Below the pieces are notes generated by a model. That model was not told the origin of the DNA, made no database searches, and saw nothing but the letters and a program-made list of their open reading frames with translations. From an uncultured Collinsella sp. (lineage in GTDB: Bacteria; Actinomycetota; Coriobacteriia; Coriobacteriales; Coriobacteriaceae): a DNA stretch of 8,230 nucleotides. A program made the translations under genes and the position numbers. The stretch lies in the NCBI GenBank assembly GCA_902482615.1, contig CABTAA010000064.1, forward strand, positions 1 through 8,230, written 5' to 3'. Positions 1-5,003 of this stretch are shown piece by piece. Numbering within the stretch: the stretch's first letter is position 1; each line of letters opens with the position of its first letter.

Positions 1-605
1 CGTGTATCTATGGCATTGGCTCTCCTGAGGAGCCAGACCCGCATAGTCCAAACGTCGACAAAAAGGTGCCGCTCGATGCTTCCGCCGAGACCGCCATGAC
101 GATCGCCATCCCGGTCGCCGTCCTGGGTCAGCTCCTCGGCATCGTGTTCCGTTCCATCATCGCCGCCCTCACCCATGTGGCAGATAGCGCGATCGATAAC
201 GGAAAGTTCAAGACCGCTTACCGTATGCACATCTGCGCTGGCTCCGGTCTGTACGCCGTCATGTACTTCCTGCCGATCTTCCTCGCCGTTTTTGTTGGCA
301 CCGACCTGGTTCAGGCCATCGTCAACATGGTTCCCGAGTGGCTGTCCACTGGTCTTAACGTTTCGACCAAGATCATGACCGCCTACGGCTTGGCCCTGCT
401 GCTCACCATGATGATCAAGAAGGGTATGACTCCGTTCCTGTTCATCGGTTTCCTGCTCGCCGCTTACCTCAACCTGTCCGTCATCGCGGTCGCTCTGATC
501 GGTGTGTGCCTGGCTGTCGTCTTCATGGGCTTCAAGTTCAACGGTTCCCATGCAGCCGCCGGTGTCGATTCCGACTACGATCCGCTCGAAGACGACGAAG
601 ACTAA
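1..605 (+). CDS. Mannose-family PTS sugar permease, IIC subunit (5' truncated by window edge)
   Basis: This is the membrane channel subunit of a mannose-class phosphotransferase system, which with IID moves a sugar through the inner membrane while IIA/IIB phosphorylate it. The frame is open to the left edge (first whole codon at base 3, reading CIYGIGSPEEPDPH), so the gene begins upstream and the GTG at 66 is not its start. About 200 of roughly 265 family residues are visible. The stretch IPVAVLGQLLGIVFRSI followed by HVADSAIDNG matches the E. coli ManY pattern I remember (a GQ-containing helix, then H-AAD-A-DNG). Further hydrophobic segments fall at about bases 235-340, 365-420 and 425-530. 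It ends in an acidic tail (DSDYDPLEDDED), as ManY also does. Family assignment is secure; substrate is not visible from IIC alone. The stop overlaps the ribosome site of IID, so the two are co-translated. Confidence 0.9.
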   Translation, partial: CIYGIGSPEEPDPHSPNVDKKVPLDASAETAMTIAIPVAVLGQLLGIVFRSIIAALTHVADSAIDNGKFKTAYRMHICAGSGLYAVMYFLPIFLAVFVGTDLVQAIVNMVPEWLSTGLNVSTKIMTAYGLALLLTMMIKKGMTPFLFIGFLLAAYLNLSVIAVALIGVCLAVVFMGFKFNGSHAAAGVDSDYDPLEDDED

Positions 606-610
606 GGAGG
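604..610 (+). promoter_or_regulatory. Ribosome binding site of PTS IID
   Basis: AAGGAGG overlaps the IIC stop codon and sits eight bases before the ATG at 619. It fixes that ATG as the IID start; the open frame itself extends to 502 inside IIC. The overlap predicts translational coupling of IIC and IID. Confidence 0.88.
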
Positions 611-618
611 AACACACT

Positions 619-1452
619 ATGGCAACCGCAACCAAGGACGTGTCCCTGAACAAGAAGGTCAGCCAGTTCTTCTGGCGCTCCTGGGCCATCCAGGCCTCTT
701 GGAACTACGAGCGTCAGATGAACATGGGCTTCCTCTACGGCATGGTTCCCACGCTCGATCGCCTCTATCCGGATGAGTCCGACCCCAAGCAGCTCGCTGC
801 TAAGAAAGAGGCTTACCACCGTCACATGGCGTTCTACAACTGCACCCCGCAGACGAGCGCTTTCATCCTGGGCCTCGCCGCCTCCATGGAGGAGGAGTAC
901 GCCAAGGATCCCGAGAACTTCGATCCCGATTCGATCAACGCGGTCAAGACCTCCCTCATGGGTCCGCTTTCCGGCATCGGTGACTCCTTCTTCCAGGGCA
1001 CCATCCGCGTTATCGCCTTTGGCCTGGGCGTTCAGCTGGCTCAGCAGGGCTCCATCATGGGCCCGATCCTGGCCATGCTCATCTCCATCGTCCCCTCTGT
1101 GCTGATCACTTGGTTCGCAGCCAAGATGGGCTATCAGGGAGGTCACGAGTACCTGAGCAAGCTTCAGGGCGGCGACCTCATGGAGAAGCTCATGTATGTC
1201 TGCGGCATCGTGGGTCTTATGTCCGTGGGCGGCATGATCGCTACACTGATCGGCGCCACCACCCCGCTGCAGTTCGCTGACGGCACCGTCGTGATCCAGG
1301 ACATCCTGGACGGCATGATGCCCCAGATGATCTCCCTTGGCCTCACCGGCCTTATGTACTGGCTCATCAAGAAGAACGTCAACACCGGTTGGCTTCTCGT
1401 GATCGCCATCGTGGGCGGTATCGCCCTCTCCGCGGCCGGCATCCTGGCCTAG
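619..1452 (+). CDS. Mannose-family PTS system, IID subunit
   Basis: This 277-residue protein is the second membrane component of the mannose-class PTS and forms the permease with IIC. Family signatures are clear: an N-terminal amphipathic part with FFWRSWAIQASWNYERQ (residues 17-33) and GFLYGMVP (37-44), then the hallmark KTSLMGPLSGIGDSFFQG (110-127). Hydrophobic segments follow at about 145-166, 193-212 and 255-276. The length is normal for ManZ-type IID proteins. The start follows AAGGAGG at eight bases. Codon use is strongly biased (alanine mostly GCC/GCT, lysine AAG), as for a well-expressed gene, and resembles the IIC and SIS genes more than recQ. Within the mannose family the substrate could be mannose, an amino sugar or a fructosamine. 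The downstream deglycase-like gene favours the last, by inference. Confidence 0.93.
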   Translation: MATATKDVSLNKKVSQFFWRSWAIQASWNYERQMNMGFLYGMVPTLDRLYPDESDPKQLAAKKEAYHRHMAFYNCTPQTSAFILGLAASMEEEYAKDPENFDPDSINAVKTSLMGPLSGIGDSFFQGTIRVIAFGLGVQLAQQGSIMGPILAMLISIVPSVLITWFAAKMGYQGGHEYLSKLQGGDLMEKLMYVCGIVGLMSVGGMIATLIGATTPLQFADGTVVIQDILDGMMPQMISLGLTGLMYWLIKKNVNTGWLLVIAIVGGIALSAAGILA

Positions 1453-1486
1453 TCGCGACCAAGCGTCTAACCGCTTTCCCCCGGGG

Positions 1487-1517
1487 GCCTGCCTGGCATC
1501 CCATACCCCAGGCAGGC
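1487..1517 (+). terminator. Stem-loop between PTS IID and SIS gene, no U-tract
   Basis: A perfect ten-base stem, GCCTGCCTGG (1487-1496) with CCAGGCAGGC (1508-1517), encloses an eleven-base loop and can be extended by G-U and G-C pairs on the outside. What follows is TTCCATCCC, not a T-run, so it is a poor intrinsic terminator. It may protect the 3' end of the PTS message or set the PTS to SIS expression ratio. CCCCCGGGGG at 1478-1487 abuts it and could compete for pairing. Confidence 0.5.
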
Positions 1518-1634
1518 TTCCATCCCTATACGTGACAATGGGACAACCCCTTTGTCGCATCCTCAACGGGCCGGCGACTCGGTCCAAACCACGGTAACCC
1601 TGCGAGCGTCCGGCAAAGTGGCGCCGCAAAAATC

Positions 1635-1641
1635 GAAAGGA
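1635..1641 (+). promoter_or_regulatory. Ribosome binding site of the SIS gene
   Basis: GAAAGGA lies nine bases before the ATG at 1651. An in-frame ATG at 1642 touches it directly and is too close to be used, so 1651 is preferred. A frame extension to a TTG at 1552 has no ribosome site. Confidence 0.7.
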
Positions 1642-1650
1642 ATGTGTCAG

Positions 1651-2634
1651 ATGTACGAGATCGACCTTAACCTCCCTAAGCAGATCGTCGCTGACGTCCT
1701 GTCCAACCACGAGATCCACAGCGTCGCCTTCGTCGGCTGCGGCGCTTCCATGTCCGACCTTTACCCCGCCAAGTACTTCCTGGCCAACAACACGGACAAG
1801 CTGAACGTTCAGATCTTCACCGCTAACGAGTTCAACTACGACACGCCTTCCTGGGTTAACGAGCACACCTTCGTGATCACCTGCTCCCTCGGTGGCTCCA
1901 CGCCCGAGACCGTCGAGGCCAACAAGACCGCCAAGAAGCACAACTGCCCGGTCGTCTCCCTCACCAACAAGGCTGGCTCCGCTCTGACCGTCGACGCTGA
2001 CTACGTCATCGTTCACGGCTTCCACGCCAACTTCGCTGCCAAGTGCGAGAAGCCTGGCTATGCCATCGCTCTTGCTGTCGAGATCCTTCAGCAGACCGAG
2101 GGTTATGACCACTACGAGGACATGATCACCGGCCTCACCAACGTCTTTGAACTCTGCGAGAACGCCGCTCAGTCCTGCAAGAAGCTCGCCAAGAAGTTCG
2201 CCGAGGACTTCAAGGACGACAAGATGATCTACTTCATGGCTTCCGGTGCCTCCGAGAAGATGGCTTATTCTCACGCTGCCTTCCTGTTCACCGAGATGCA
2301 GTGGATCGACGCCGCCGCCTACAACACCGGCGAGTACTTCCACGGCCCGTTCGAGGTTTCCACCGAGGGTAAGCCCTACGTCTTCTTCATGTCCGATGGC
2401 GCCACCCGTCCGATGGACGCCCGCGCCCTCACCTTCCTTGAGCGCATGGGCGCCAAGGTCGCTCTGATCGACTCCAAGGACTACGGCCTGGCCGACGCCG
2501 TGCCCGCGAGCGTCGTCACCTACTTCAACCCGCTGCTGCACCTCGCCGTTATGCGCGAGTACGGCAACCAGATCGCCGAGGCCCGTCAGCACCCGCTGAC
2601 CATGCGTCGCTACATGTGGAAGCTTTCCTACTAA
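1651..2634 (+). CDS. SIS-domain sugar-phosphate deglycase/isomerase, FrlB/GfrF-like
   Basis: This 327-residue cytoplasmic enzyme has two tandem SIS (sugar isomerase) folds, at about 15-150 and 180-315. The first contains FVGCGASMSDL (27-37) and the phosphate-binding SLGGSTPET (79-87). The second contains MASGASEKMAY (196-206) and GEYFHGPFEV (227-236). Glu215 and His231 are 16 residues apart. That is the spacing of the catalytic Glu/His pair I remember in E. coli FrlB and Salmonella FraB, and also in the GlmS isomerase domain. The end, HPLTMRRYMWKLSY, resembles the FrlB end (ERRYYGGLVEY). The likely reaction is splitting of a 6-phosphorylated sugar-amine (fructoselysine or glucoselysine type) into hexose 6-phosphate and amine. 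A plain ketose/aldose isomerase of amino sugars is the main alternative. It follows mannose-type PTS genes, as in gfr operons, and shares their high-expression codon use. Confidence 0.82.
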   Translation: MYEIDLNLPKQIVADVLSNHEIHSVAFVGCGASMSDLYPAKYFLANNTDKLNVQIFTANEFNYDTPSWVNEHTFVITCSLGGSTPETVEANKTAKKHNCPVVSLTNKAGSALTVDADYVIVHGFHANFAAKCEKPGYAIALAVEILQQTEGYDHYEDMITGLTNVFELCENAAQSCKKLAKKFAEDFKDDKMIYFMASGASEKMAYSHAAFLFTEMQWIDAAAYNTGEYFHGPFEVSTEGKPYVFFMSDGATRPMDARALTFLERMGAKVALIDSKDYGLADAVPASVVTYFNPLLHLAVMREYGNQIAEARQHPLTMRRYMWKLSY

Positions 2635-2638
2635 TCAC

Positions 2639-2653
2639 AAGTAAGTAGACCTT
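2639..2653 (+). repeat. Degenerate copy of the AGTAGACTTT core repeat
   Basis: AAGTAAGTAGACCTT, five bases after the SIS stop codon, matches 13 of 15 positions of the terminal repeat core AAGTGAGTAGACTTT found at 3521-3535 and, inverted, at 3625-3639. It can also form a small stem of its own, GTAAG/CTTAC (2641-2655). The role is unknown. Confidence 0.55.
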
Positions 2654-2667
2654 ACGGGTTGATTGAG

Positions 2668-2700
2668 AGGGGATGGGGTTTGCGCTCCGTCCCCTTTTTT
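2668..2700 (+). terminator. Rho-independent terminator after the SIS gene
   Basis: The stem AGGGGATGG (2668-2676) with CCGTCCCCT (2687-2695) has nine pairs including one T-G wobble, a ten-base loop, and is followed by a run of six T (2695-2700). It closes the PTS-deglycase operon and separates it from the HAD gene. Confidence 0.88.
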
Positions 2701-2734
2701 GCTCTGGGGAGGGCGTGTCTGTCGCGTCGCAAAT

Positions 2735-2778
2735 CCCAGATAAAACCTACCAAAATAAACCTGTCCCTTTTTGGCAGG
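2735..2778 (+). repeat. 44-base hairpin repeat, copy A, upstream of HAD gene
   Basis: This block matches 40 of 44 positions of 4869-4912; the first 22 bases (starting CCCAGATAAAACCTACC) are identical. The arms CCTACCAAAA (2746-2755) and TTTTGGCAGG (2769-2778) pair with one A-C mismatch around a 13-base loop. The right arm runs straight into the ribosome site of the HAD gene, so folding could affect its access. Confidence 0.8.
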
Positions 2779-2780
2779 TG

Positions 2781-2787
2781 GGAGGAG
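2781..2787 (+). promoter_or_regulatory. Ribosome binding site of the HAD gene
   Basis: GGAGGAG touches the in-frame ATG at 2788 but sits six bases before the ATG at 2794, making 2794 the better start. The protein then begins MIKAVLFDMDG, the usual beginning of this family. Confidence 0.7.
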
Positions 2788-2793
2788 ATGCGT

Positions 2794-3423
2794 ATGATCA
2801 AGGCAGTGCTGTTTGACATGGACGGCGTGCTGGTCGATACCGAGTGGTTCTACAACCGTCGCCGCGTGGCGTTTATGGAAGAGAAGGGGTTCCACTTTGA
2901 CGAGATCCCCGATCTTTCGGGGTCTAACGAGCCCGCCATTTGGGAGGCGCTGGTGCCCGACGATATTGAGCTGCGCGAGCGTCTGCGCGTGGAGTACAAG
3001 CAGGTCTATAGCCCGGACCACCCCGTTCCGTATGCCGAGCTGCTCAATGAGCAGACGGAACCGGTGATGCGTGAGCTACATGAGCGCGGCGTGAAGTGCG
3101 CCATCGCGAGCTCGTCCTATCGCGAGCTGATCGACGAGCTGGTGGAGATTGCCGGTATCGCCGACGTGCTGGACTACACCATCAGCGGTCACGAGTGCAG
3201 TGCATTTAAGCCCGACCCCGAGATCTACCTGCGTGCCATGGAGGCGCTGAGGGTGGAGCCTACCGAGTGCCTGGTTATCGAGGACTCGCCTTTGGGCATC
3301 GAGGCCGGTAAGCGCTCCGGCGCCCGTGTCCTGGCGCTGCGTCCGCACGAGGGTGTCAACCTCGATCAATCGCGAGCCGATGCCGTTATCGATAATCTGA
3401 CCGACATTTTGGCCGCTTTGTAG
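2794..3423 (+). CDS. HAD-superfamily hydrolase, beta-phosphoglucomutase/sugar-phosphatase-like
   Basis: This 209-residue soluble enzyme belongs to HAD subfamily I with a small helical cap. All four motifs are present: FDMDGVLVDTE (7-17) with nucleophile Asp8 and acid/base Asp10, Ser106 in AIASSS, Lys139 in AFKPDPEIY, and Asp164 in VIEDSPLGIEAG. The helical cap lies between about residues 18 and 90. The VIEDSPLGIEAG motif is typical of phosphoglucomutase-like phosphatases that act on hexose or pentose phosphates; the exact substrate cannot be read. It is cut off from the SIS gene by a terminator, so a role in the same sugar pathway is only suggested by nearness. Codon use is more GCG/CGC-rich than in the PTS genes, suggesting lower expression. 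Confidence 0.87.
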   Translation: MIKAVLFDMDGVLVDTEWFYNRRRVAFMEEKGFHFDEIPDLSGSNEPAIWEALVPDDIELRERLRVEYKQVYSPDHPVPYAELLNEQTEPVMRELHERGVKCAIASSSYRELIDELVEIAGIADVLDYTISGHECSAFKPDPEIYLRAMEALRVEPTECLVIEDSPLGIEAGKRSGARVLALRPHEGVNLDQSRADAVIDNLTDILAAL

Positions 3424-3424
3424 C

Positions 3425-3476
3425 GTCAATCCGCCGCGAGAAGCACTGATTCACGCGTCTTTTGCTGCGGATTGGC
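3425..3476 (+). terminator. Possible terminator stem after the HAD gene
   Basis: CAATCCGC (3427-3434) pairs with GCGGATTG (3467-3474), extended outward by T-G and G-C pairs. An inner CGCG/CGCG stem (3435-3438 with 3454-3457) leaves an asymmetric bulge. Only CTTAATTT follows, so termination strength is doubtful. Confidence 0.45.
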
Positions 3477-3520
3477 TTAATTTGTCATCTATTTGGATCC
3501 GTTTGGCTTCGATTCGGATT

Positions 3521-3639
3521 AAGTGAGTAGACTTTTTGGCGCAGGACGAGCACAAAGCGCATCTGCTCTAGTAAAACCGCAGGTCACAGGGGTGGCGGTT
3601 TTGGGTGTGCTCTGCAGGTCGCGTAAAGTCTACTCACTT
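3521..3639. repeat. 119-base imperfect palindromic element with 15-base terminal inverted repeats
   Basis: The ends are AAGTGAGTAGACTTT (3521-3535) and its exact reverse complement (3625-3639). Inside, GCAG and AGCAC (3541-3544, 3549-3553) can pair with GTGCT and CTGC (3607-3615) across a four-base bulge, and AAAACCGC (3573-3580) pairs with GCGGTTTT (3595-3602). The whole element can therefore fold into one long branched hairpin. It contains no coding frame, and I did not identify a target-site duplication. It could be a miniature mobile repeat, a folded RNA leader or terminator of the YitT gene, or a protein-binding palindrome. Confidence 0.7.
3573..3602. terminator. Inner stem AAAACCGC/GCGGTTTT of the palindromic element
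   Basis: Eight perfect pairs enclose a 14-base loop. With A-rich and T-rich outer ends it resembles a weak bidirectional terminator, though only four T follow the GC part. Upstream GAGCA (3548-3552) can pair with TGCTC (3564-3568) instead of with GTGCTC at 3607, which would be an alternative fold. Confidence 0.4.
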
Positions 3640-3723
3640 GTAATTTGGGCCTTTGGTCGTGGGATTGCTGGTCCCGCTTTGGTTGTCGAGAGAGGGTGAA
3701 TTGAAGCGCCCCCGCACGCTCCA

Positions 3724-3732
3724 TGCTACAAT
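3724..3732 (+). promoter_or_regulatory. Extended -10 promoter element of the YitT gene
   Basis: TGCTACAAT combines an extended -10 TG with the hexamer TACAAT. A TTGAAG at 3701-3706 is a possible -35, but its 20-base spacing is long. Transcription would start near 3739, giving a leader of about 40 bases. Confidence 0.5.
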
Positions 3733-3765
3733 CGCGGACATACCCCACAACTACATCTGCCTTCG

Positions 3766-3772
3766 AAAGGAG
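3766..3772 (+). promoter_or_regulatory. Ribosome binding site fixing a GTG start
   Basis: AAAGGAG lies five bases before GTG at 3778. No in-frame ATG of similar quality follows closely, so GTG is the likely start of the YitT-family gene. Confidence 0.8.
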
Positions 3773-3777
3773 CCTGC

Positions 3778-4785
3778 GTGGCGAACGCCATCGATCAGCT
3801 CACGGACCGCGTGCTCGTACTCGGCCGCCTCACCATCGTCCGCCGCGCCATTACTGCCGTGGCGGTCACGATTTCCGCCGTTCTCCAGACATTCCTGATC
3901 CAGGCGTTCATTCAGCCCGCCGACCTGCTTCCGAGCGGCCTCACCGGCGTTGCGGTCCTGCTCGATCGCGTTACCTCGCTGGGCGGCGTTCACATCGACA
4001 TCTCGCTCGGTATGCTCGCGCTCAACATCCCCGTGGCGCTCCTATGCTGGAGCGGCATTAGCAAGCGCTTCGTCATCTTCTCGATGATGCAGGTCGTGCT
4101 CTCGTCGCTGTTCCTCAACGTCTTTCACTTCGCTCCATTTTTGGGCGACAAGATCATGCTCATCATTTTTGGCGGCGTGGTCTCGGGTCTGGGCGCTGCC
4201 ATCGCGCTTAAATCCGGCGCATCCACTGGCGGCACCGACTTTATCGCGCTGTGGGTTTCCAACCACACGGGCAAGACCATCTGGGGTGTCATCTTTGGTT
4301 TCAACTGCTTTATCCTGGCGATCTTTGGCTTTATGTTTGGCTGGGACAAGGCGGCGTATTCCATCGTGTTCCAGTTTATTTCGACCAAGACCATCGACAG
4401 TTTCTATCGTCGCTACGATCGCGTGACGCTGCAGATCACGACGCGTAAGGCAGACGAGGTCATGACTGCCTACGTAAACCATTTTCAGCACGGCATTAGC
4501 TGCGCCGAGGTCATCGGCGGATACAGCCGCGAAAAGATGTATCTGCTGCACGCCGTTGTCTCGACCTATGAGAGCCAGGACATTATCAAGCTGGTGTGCG
4601 ACGTTGATTCCGGCGCCGTGATCAACGTGTTCCACACGCTCAACTTTGTGGGCGGCTGGTGGGGTGGTCATGTCGACGAGCCCATGCCCACGGCCGTTCC
4701 CGATCCCGACAAGCCCGCACGCATGGCCAGCAGGCAGGCGCGCCTCAGCGAACAGGACAGCCTGCAGCAGGACGACGGCAAGTAG
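3778..4785 (+). CDS. YitT-family membrane protein with C-terminal DUF2179 domain
   Basis: This 335-residue integral membrane protein of unknown transport role has the usual YitT layout. About five hydrophobic segments lie at roughly 22-45, 50-66, 74-115, 126-145 and 168-190, with the family motif KSGASTGGTDFIALW (145-159). A soluble DUF2179 domain follows (about 215-290: TLQITTRKADEVMTAYV to VFHTLNFVGG). Family members are usually about 280-300 residues; the extra length here is a polar tail from about 298 rich in Asp, Pro, Gln and Arg, probably disordered. The gene has its own promoter-like signal and a stem-loop after it, so it looks monocistronic. YitT proteins have been suggested to handle small molecules or ions, but no substrate can be assigned. 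Family identity is firm, function open. Confidence 0.9.
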   Translation: MANAIDQLTDRVLVLGRLTIVRRAITAVAVTISAVLQTFLIQAFIQPADLLPSGLTGVAVLLDRVTSLGGVHIDISLGMLALNIPVALLCWSGISKRFVIFSMMQVVLSSLFLNVFHFAPFLGDKIMLIIFGGVVSGLGAAIALKSGASTGGTDFIALWVSNHTGKTIWGVIFGFNCFILAIFGFMFGWDKAAYSIVFQFISTKTIDSFYRRYDRVTLQITTRKADEVMTAYVNHFQHGISCAEVIGGYSREKMYLLHAVVSTYESQDIIKLVCDVDSGAVINVFHTLNFVGGWWGGHVDEPMPTAVPDPDKPARMASRQARLSEQDSLQQDDGK

Positions 4786-4825
4786 GGTATTGGCATTTTG
4801 CCGGTCCTGCGCAACCCATCCGAAC

Positions 4826-4861
4826 GAGCCCCCCGAAAGCCCCGTTGCTTTCGAGAGGCTC
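4826..4861 (+). terminator. Nested stem-loop terminator after the YitT gene
   Basis: CGAAAGC (4834-4840) and GCTTTCG (4847-4853) form an inner stem with a six-base loop. GAGCC (4826-4830) and GGCTC (4857-4861) form an outer stem across a symmetrical three-base internal loop. AACGA/TCGTT can extend it with a bulge. The T-run is weak (TCGTTTG), so efficiency is uncertain. Confidence 0.6.
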
Positions 4862-4868
4862 TCGTTTG

Positions 4869-4912
4869 CCCAGATAAAACCTACCAAAATGAAGCTGTCG
4901 CTTTTTGGTAGG
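4869..4912 (+). repeat. 44-base hairpin repeat, copy B, upstream of gntR
   Basis: This is the second copy of the block at 2735-2778, with four substitutions. Here the stem CCTACCAAAA (4880-4889) with TTTTGGTAGG (4903-4912) is perfect around a 13-base loop. A GGGAGGTG follows the right arm, as GGGAGG follows copy A, but no gene starts close to it in this copy. Confidence 0.8.
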
Positions 4913-4918
4913 GAGGTG

Positions 4919-5003
4919 TATCGTTTTATCATTATGAGGTAATATGAAACTAGACGTTATATACGTATTAGTTATTTCGATATTTCGATAAGAGTGATTA
5001 GAT
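4919..5003 (+). promoter_or_regulatory. AT-rich promoter/operator region of gntR
   Basis: About 22 of 85 bases are G or C, far below the flanking genes. TAATAT (4940-4945) and TTATAT (4957-4962) are possible -10 boxes, neither with a clear -35. ACGT-TATAT-ACGT (4954-4966), overlapping the perfect palindrome ATACGTAT (4961-4968), is a plausible regulator site that roughly resembles the GT-TA-AC pattern of HutC-type operators. Autoregulation by the adjacent GntR protein is an inference. Confidence 0.45.
4973..4988 (+). repeat. Tandem 8-base direct repeat before gntR
   Basis: TATTTCGA occurs twice head to tail (4973-4980, 4981-4988) and a third unit begins with TA. Because TCGA is its own complement, the pair also reads as TCGA-TATT-TCGA. 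It ends 15 bases before the start codon, a place where a bound repressor would block initiation. Confidence 0.6.

Larger units (their letters stand above)
3424..3777. other. Gene-free interval of 354 bases between HAD and YitT genes
   Basis: No credible coding frame is seen here. The interval holds a possible terminator (3425-3476), a small stem ATCCG/CGGAT (3497-3501 with 3515-3519), the 119-base palindromic element (3521-3639), and the promoter and ribosome site of the YitT gene (3724-3772). Confidence 0.75.

Noticed and set aside
66..68. GTG as the start of the IIC gene
   Set aside because: The frame is open to the window edge and the upstream residues fit the IIC family, so the gene is truncated by the window.
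1552..1650. TTG start extending the SIS protein
   Set aside because: No ribosome site before the TTG, and the extra residues resemble nothing in the family; GAAAGGA before 1651 is better.
538..2592. 684-codon open frame on the minus strand across IID and the SIS gene
   Set aside because: It is antisense to two well-supported genes, crosses their intergenic hairpin, has a low-complexity Gly/Val/Leu/Asp composition typical of codon-bias shadows, and matches no family I know.
2659..2793. N-terminal extension of the HAD gene
   Set aside because: The extension runs through the terminator hairpin and the 44-base repeat; the GGAGGAG-ATG at 2794 gives the normal family start.
4042..4932. 296-codon minus-strand frame over the YitT gene
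   Set aside because: Antisense shadow of a gene with a clear membrane-protein signature; its 5' part only reads through the terminator and the hairpin repeat.
4916..4942. Eight-codon leader peptide starting at GTG after GGGAG
   Set aside because: The ribosome site overlaps the GTG with no spacing, and the peptide shows no regulatory codon run.
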